A DNA stretch of 64,000 nt from NCBI RefSeq assembly GCF_022846435.1, contig NZ_AP025627.1, positions 406,001 through 470,000 on the forward strand, read 5' to 3'. The DNA is from Parageobacillus sp. KH3-4 (GTDB lineage: Bacteria > Bacillota > Bacilli > Bacillales > Anoxybacillaceae). Of this stretch, positions 62,066 to 64,000 are shown in pieces (the stretch's first letter is position 1; each line of letters opens with the position of its first letter). Under the pieces are notes generated by a model, which saw only the letters and a program-made list of their open reading frames with translations, did not search any database and was not told the DNA's origin. The position numbers were made by a program, and so were the translations under genes.

Positions 62066-62274
62066 ACTAGGGGATTAATGAACATCAGCCCTGCCTATTC
62101 TCATACATTTCTCCTATAATTCCATTTTCTTTTAATTCCATAAATAGTAAGAAAGTAATTTTTATAATGAGGATAATGGTGCAAAAAAATCGTAAAATAA
62201 TCGTGGTTTCTATATAATTATTTAGGTAAAAAATAGTTCTTTTTCCTTATTTTAAAATAAATGGTTATATATTG
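62066..62274. other. AT-rich spacer before esxA
   Basis: About 210 bp, very AT-rich, with no ORF bearing an RBS and no clear terminator hairpin. Confidence 0.4.
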
Positions 62275-62304
62275 TTGACCATTGTTTGTCGGCTTCATTA
62301 AAAT
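62275..62304 (+). promoter_or_regulatory. SigA-type promoter of esxA
   Basis: TTGACC, 18 bp, TAAAAT, 33 bp before the esxA ATG, separating it from the upstream effector genes. Confidence 0.6.
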
Positions 62305-62337
62305 AAAAGTGAAATTATGGATATAGGGGGAGAGAAC

Positions 62338-62631
62338 ATGTCTGGAGTTATTCGCTTAACGCCAGAAGAGTTACGAGGAGTCGCAAGACAATATAATACA
62401 GAAAGCTCTAATGTCACGGAATTGATTTCAAGATTGGATCAAATGAGCAATATGCTGCAAGGAATTTGGGAAGGTGCTTCTAGTGAAGCATTTATCCAGC
62501 AGTATCACGAGTTGCGCCCATCGTTTGAAAAAATGGCTGTATTATTAAATGAAATCGCGCAACAATTGCACAACTCCGCTACGATTTTGGAAGAAACAGA
62601 TCAGCAAATCGCTGGCCAAATCCGCGGGTAA
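62338..62631 (+). CDS. esxA: WXG100 protein EsxA/YukE
   Basis: 97 residues, helical hairpin with the W-x-G turn at Trp44-Glu-Gly46 (GIWEGASSEAF), the secretion hallmark of type VII (Yuk/Ess) substrates. ATG 62338 behind AGGGGGAGAG; an upstream in-frame start at 62317 is inferior. It is followed by a hairpin, then esaB and essB, the B. subtilis yukE-yukD-yukC order. Confidence 0.95.
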   Translation: MSGVIRLTPEELRGVARQYNTESSNVTELISRLDQMSNMLQGIWEGASSEAFIQQYHELRPSFEKMAVLLNEIAQQLHNSATILEETDQQIAGQIRG

Positions 62632-62647
62632 ATAGTGACACGTTCAG

Positions 62648-62691
62648 AAAAAAGCGCTACAAATCTAAGAAAGATTATGGCGCTTTTTTCT
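62648..62691 (+). terminator. Partial terminator between esxA and esaB
   Basis: AAAAAAGCGC...GCGCTTTTTT stem with T-run. Likely leaky, giving high EsxA and lower expression of the machine. Confidence 0.8.
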
Positions 62692-62710
62692 ATATTGGGG
62701 GCTTATCATT

Positions 62711-62950
62711 ATGTATATTCAAATCACTATCGATCTTCGGCATTATACGGAGGATGTATTTGACCTTCGTCTGTCCAATTTTTATTCGATCAAAAAGCTC
62801 ATCGATATTGTTTGGCAGTTAAAAAACATATCGGCGCCGCCAAGAGAAGGCTACTGGGTGCGGGTAGACAATAAACAAATGGTCTGCCCAGGCTATTTTA
62901 CATTAAAGGACAGCGGAATTACGGATGGAGACCGCATTGTGATATTGTAG
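62711..62950 (+). CDS. esaB: Ubiquitin-like EsaB/YukD
   Basis: 79 residues with the YukD ubiquitin fold (ITIDLRHYTEDVFDLRLSN, ending DSGITDGDRIVIL). Cytosolic accessory of the type VII machine; it is required for secretion in S. aureus and B. subtilis, and the mechanism is not settled. It precedes essB by 34 bp. Confidence 0.9.
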   Translation: MYIQITIDLRHYTEDVFDLRLSNFYSIKKLIDIVWQLKNISAPPREGYWVRVDNKQMVCPGYFTLKDSGITDGDRIVIL

Positions 62951-62984
62951 CCATCGAGAAAGCGAGAAGGAGTCCTATTTTGTT

Positions 62985-64000
62985 ATGGAAGAGAAAAAAA
63001 CTTATTTGGAAACACAAATCGATGCCGTAATGACAAAGAATAAACATTATACGATGGTCTTCCAGCGCGCGAAATTAAAAATGCAGCATCCGCTAGAATT
63101 GCAGATCATAAAAGAAATCGATCCTTATTTGTTACGGGATATTGACGTGTCCGAAGATGAAGTGAAGATTATCGTCACTCCACCTCCGTCGTTTTTTCCG
63201 TTTCCAGTTGTGCGGAAAAAATCGCTTCTTTCCCGGCTAAGAGCGGCATATCAGCTCGTCGCAAAAGTGAAAAATCACTCTCTTCGCCGGTTTATCCTTA
63301 TTGTATGCCCGGAAAACCTCGTGTTTGATCATGGATTGGAGCCTTTTTTCCTTCATGTTGGAATAAAGGAGAGCCTGCCGCCGTATGAGCCGGATGAAGC
63401 GCGTCTCCTTCAAGAAGTAAAAGCGACAGTACTCGCATTGACAGACGGGCAATACCGATTCGAAGAATACCTGAAATTTCACGAAACATTAAAATATTCC
63501 GCTATTGCCAAGGAAATGTTGCAAGCAGAAAACTTAGAAGCGCTTCTGTCTATTTTAGAGCGATGGATGGATGAGGAAGAAGCGAAAGAACAGGCGTCTG
63601 TACATATTCCAAAACAAAAATGGAATGTGCAACGATATATCTTTTTTTCGACAATGGCTTTGTTGATTCCTGCTATGATTTATACGTTTTATTCGTTCTT
63701 TTTTTTACAGCCCAAACAAGAAGCATATGTCCGAAGTGCGGAGCTGTTTTTACAGAATAAATATAGCGACGTGATTACGGCACTGGAAAATTACCCTCCA
63801 GAAAAAATGCCGTATGTCGTGCAATATGAACTGGCTTCTTCCTACGTAATGACGGAGTCGCTTACTGAAGAGCAGCGGAAAGTGGTATTAAATAATATTA
63901 CGTTGAAAACAGACCCGCAGTATTTGCTTTATTGGATTTATATCGGCCGGGGAAGAAGCGAAGATGCGCTTGAATTGGCGAGAGCGATGGAAGATCGGGA
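62985..64000 (+). CDS. essB: Type VII secretion protein EssB/YukC, 3' end outside window
   Basis: ATG 62985 after AGAAGGAG; 338 codons visible and still open at the window edge. N-terminal pseudokinase-like cytosolic domain (about 1-215), one transmembrane helix (about 219-242, IFFSTMALLIPAMIYTFYSFFF), then the start of the extracellular helical domain. Integral subunit linking EssC, EsaA and substrates. essC and others should follow. Confidence 0.93.
   Translation, partial: MEEKKTYLETQIDAVMTKNKHYTMVFQRAKLKMQHPLELQIIKEIDPYLLRDIDVSEDEVKIIVTPPPSFFPFPVVRKKSLLSRLRAAYQLVAKVKNHSLRRFILIVCPENLVFDHGLEPFFLHVGIKESLPPYEPDEARLLQEVKATVLALTDGQYRFEEYLKFHETLKYSAIAKEMLQAENLEALLSILERWMDEEEAKEQASVHIPKQKWNVQRYIFFSTMALLIPAMIYTFYSFFFLQPKQEAYVRSAELFLQNKYSDVITALENYPPEKMPYVVQYELASSYVMTESLTEEQRKVVLNNITLKTDPQYLLYWIYIGRGRSEDALELARAMEDR

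Overview
The window looks like a chromosome segment from a thermophilic Bacillaceae, most likely Geobacillus or Parageobacillus. Three things support this. Gene order follows Bacillus subtilis block by block (secA-prfB-yvjA-cccB-ftsEX; minJ-csbA-uvrBA-yvl; hprK-lgt-yvoD-ppaX-yvoF; his-yvcD-trxB-yvcIJK-whiA-crh; clpP; rpoN-cggR-gapA-pgk-tpiA-gpmI-eno; secG-est-rnr-smpB-ssrA). The carboxylesterase closely resembles what I remember of Geobacillus Est30. The core is moderately GC-rich. The genus is an inference; no search was run.

Layout. 1-9.4 kb: secA 3' end, prfB with its programmed frameshift, a YitT protein, cytochrome c551, ftsEX with a linked M23 hydrolase, a DoxX-pirin pair behind an MhqR-like palindrome, and a CtpB protease. 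9.4-12.6 kb (minus strand): a GtrA/GT2/large membrane protein glycosylation cluster. 12.7-14.8 kb: racA diverging from minJ-csbA. 15-21.8 kb: uvrBA behind a LexA-like box, then yvl genes. 21.9-25.8 kb: hprK operon. 26-27.8 kb: an accessory island, a MarR regulator diverging from a clan GH-A-like protein. 27.8-34.4 kb: an eight-gene histidine operon. 34.5-40.9 kb: yvc-trxB-rapZ-mgfK-whiA-crh. 41-41.8 kb: clpP (CtsR box) and tRNA-Arg(CCG). 42.2-51 kb: rpoN, then the CggR-controlled lower-glycolysis operon. 51.5-55.9 kb: secG, esterase, RNase R, SmpB and tmRNA. 56.4-57.7 kb: an EAL-domain protein. From about 57.8 kb the DNA becomes AT-rich and accessory: a LysM-3D protein, a lipoprotein, a lipase-type protein, a small helical protein, then EsxA, EsaB and the start of EssB. 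This is the head of a type VII secretion (Yuk/Ess) locus that runs off the window.

How the genes fit together. HprK and Crh (Gln15, Ser46) both belong to carbon catabolite control. CggR and its operator govern gapA-eno. SmpB, tmRNA, RNase R and ClpP form a ribosome-rescue and decay set. FtsEX is linked to its probable hydrolase. RacA and MinJ, both DivIVA-linked polarity proteins in B. subtilis, are neighbours.

The most interesting region is 59.1-62.1 kb. A lipoprotein, an N-terminal-lipase/C-terminal-helical protein and a small helical protein lie immediately upstream of esxA. This resembles the reversed-domain type VII lipase toxin TslA and its lipoprotein immunity factor in Staphylococcus aureus. 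A block of markedly lower GC runs from the lipoprotein's 3' two-thirds into the lipase's 5' third, which suggests a swapped toxin-immunity cassette.
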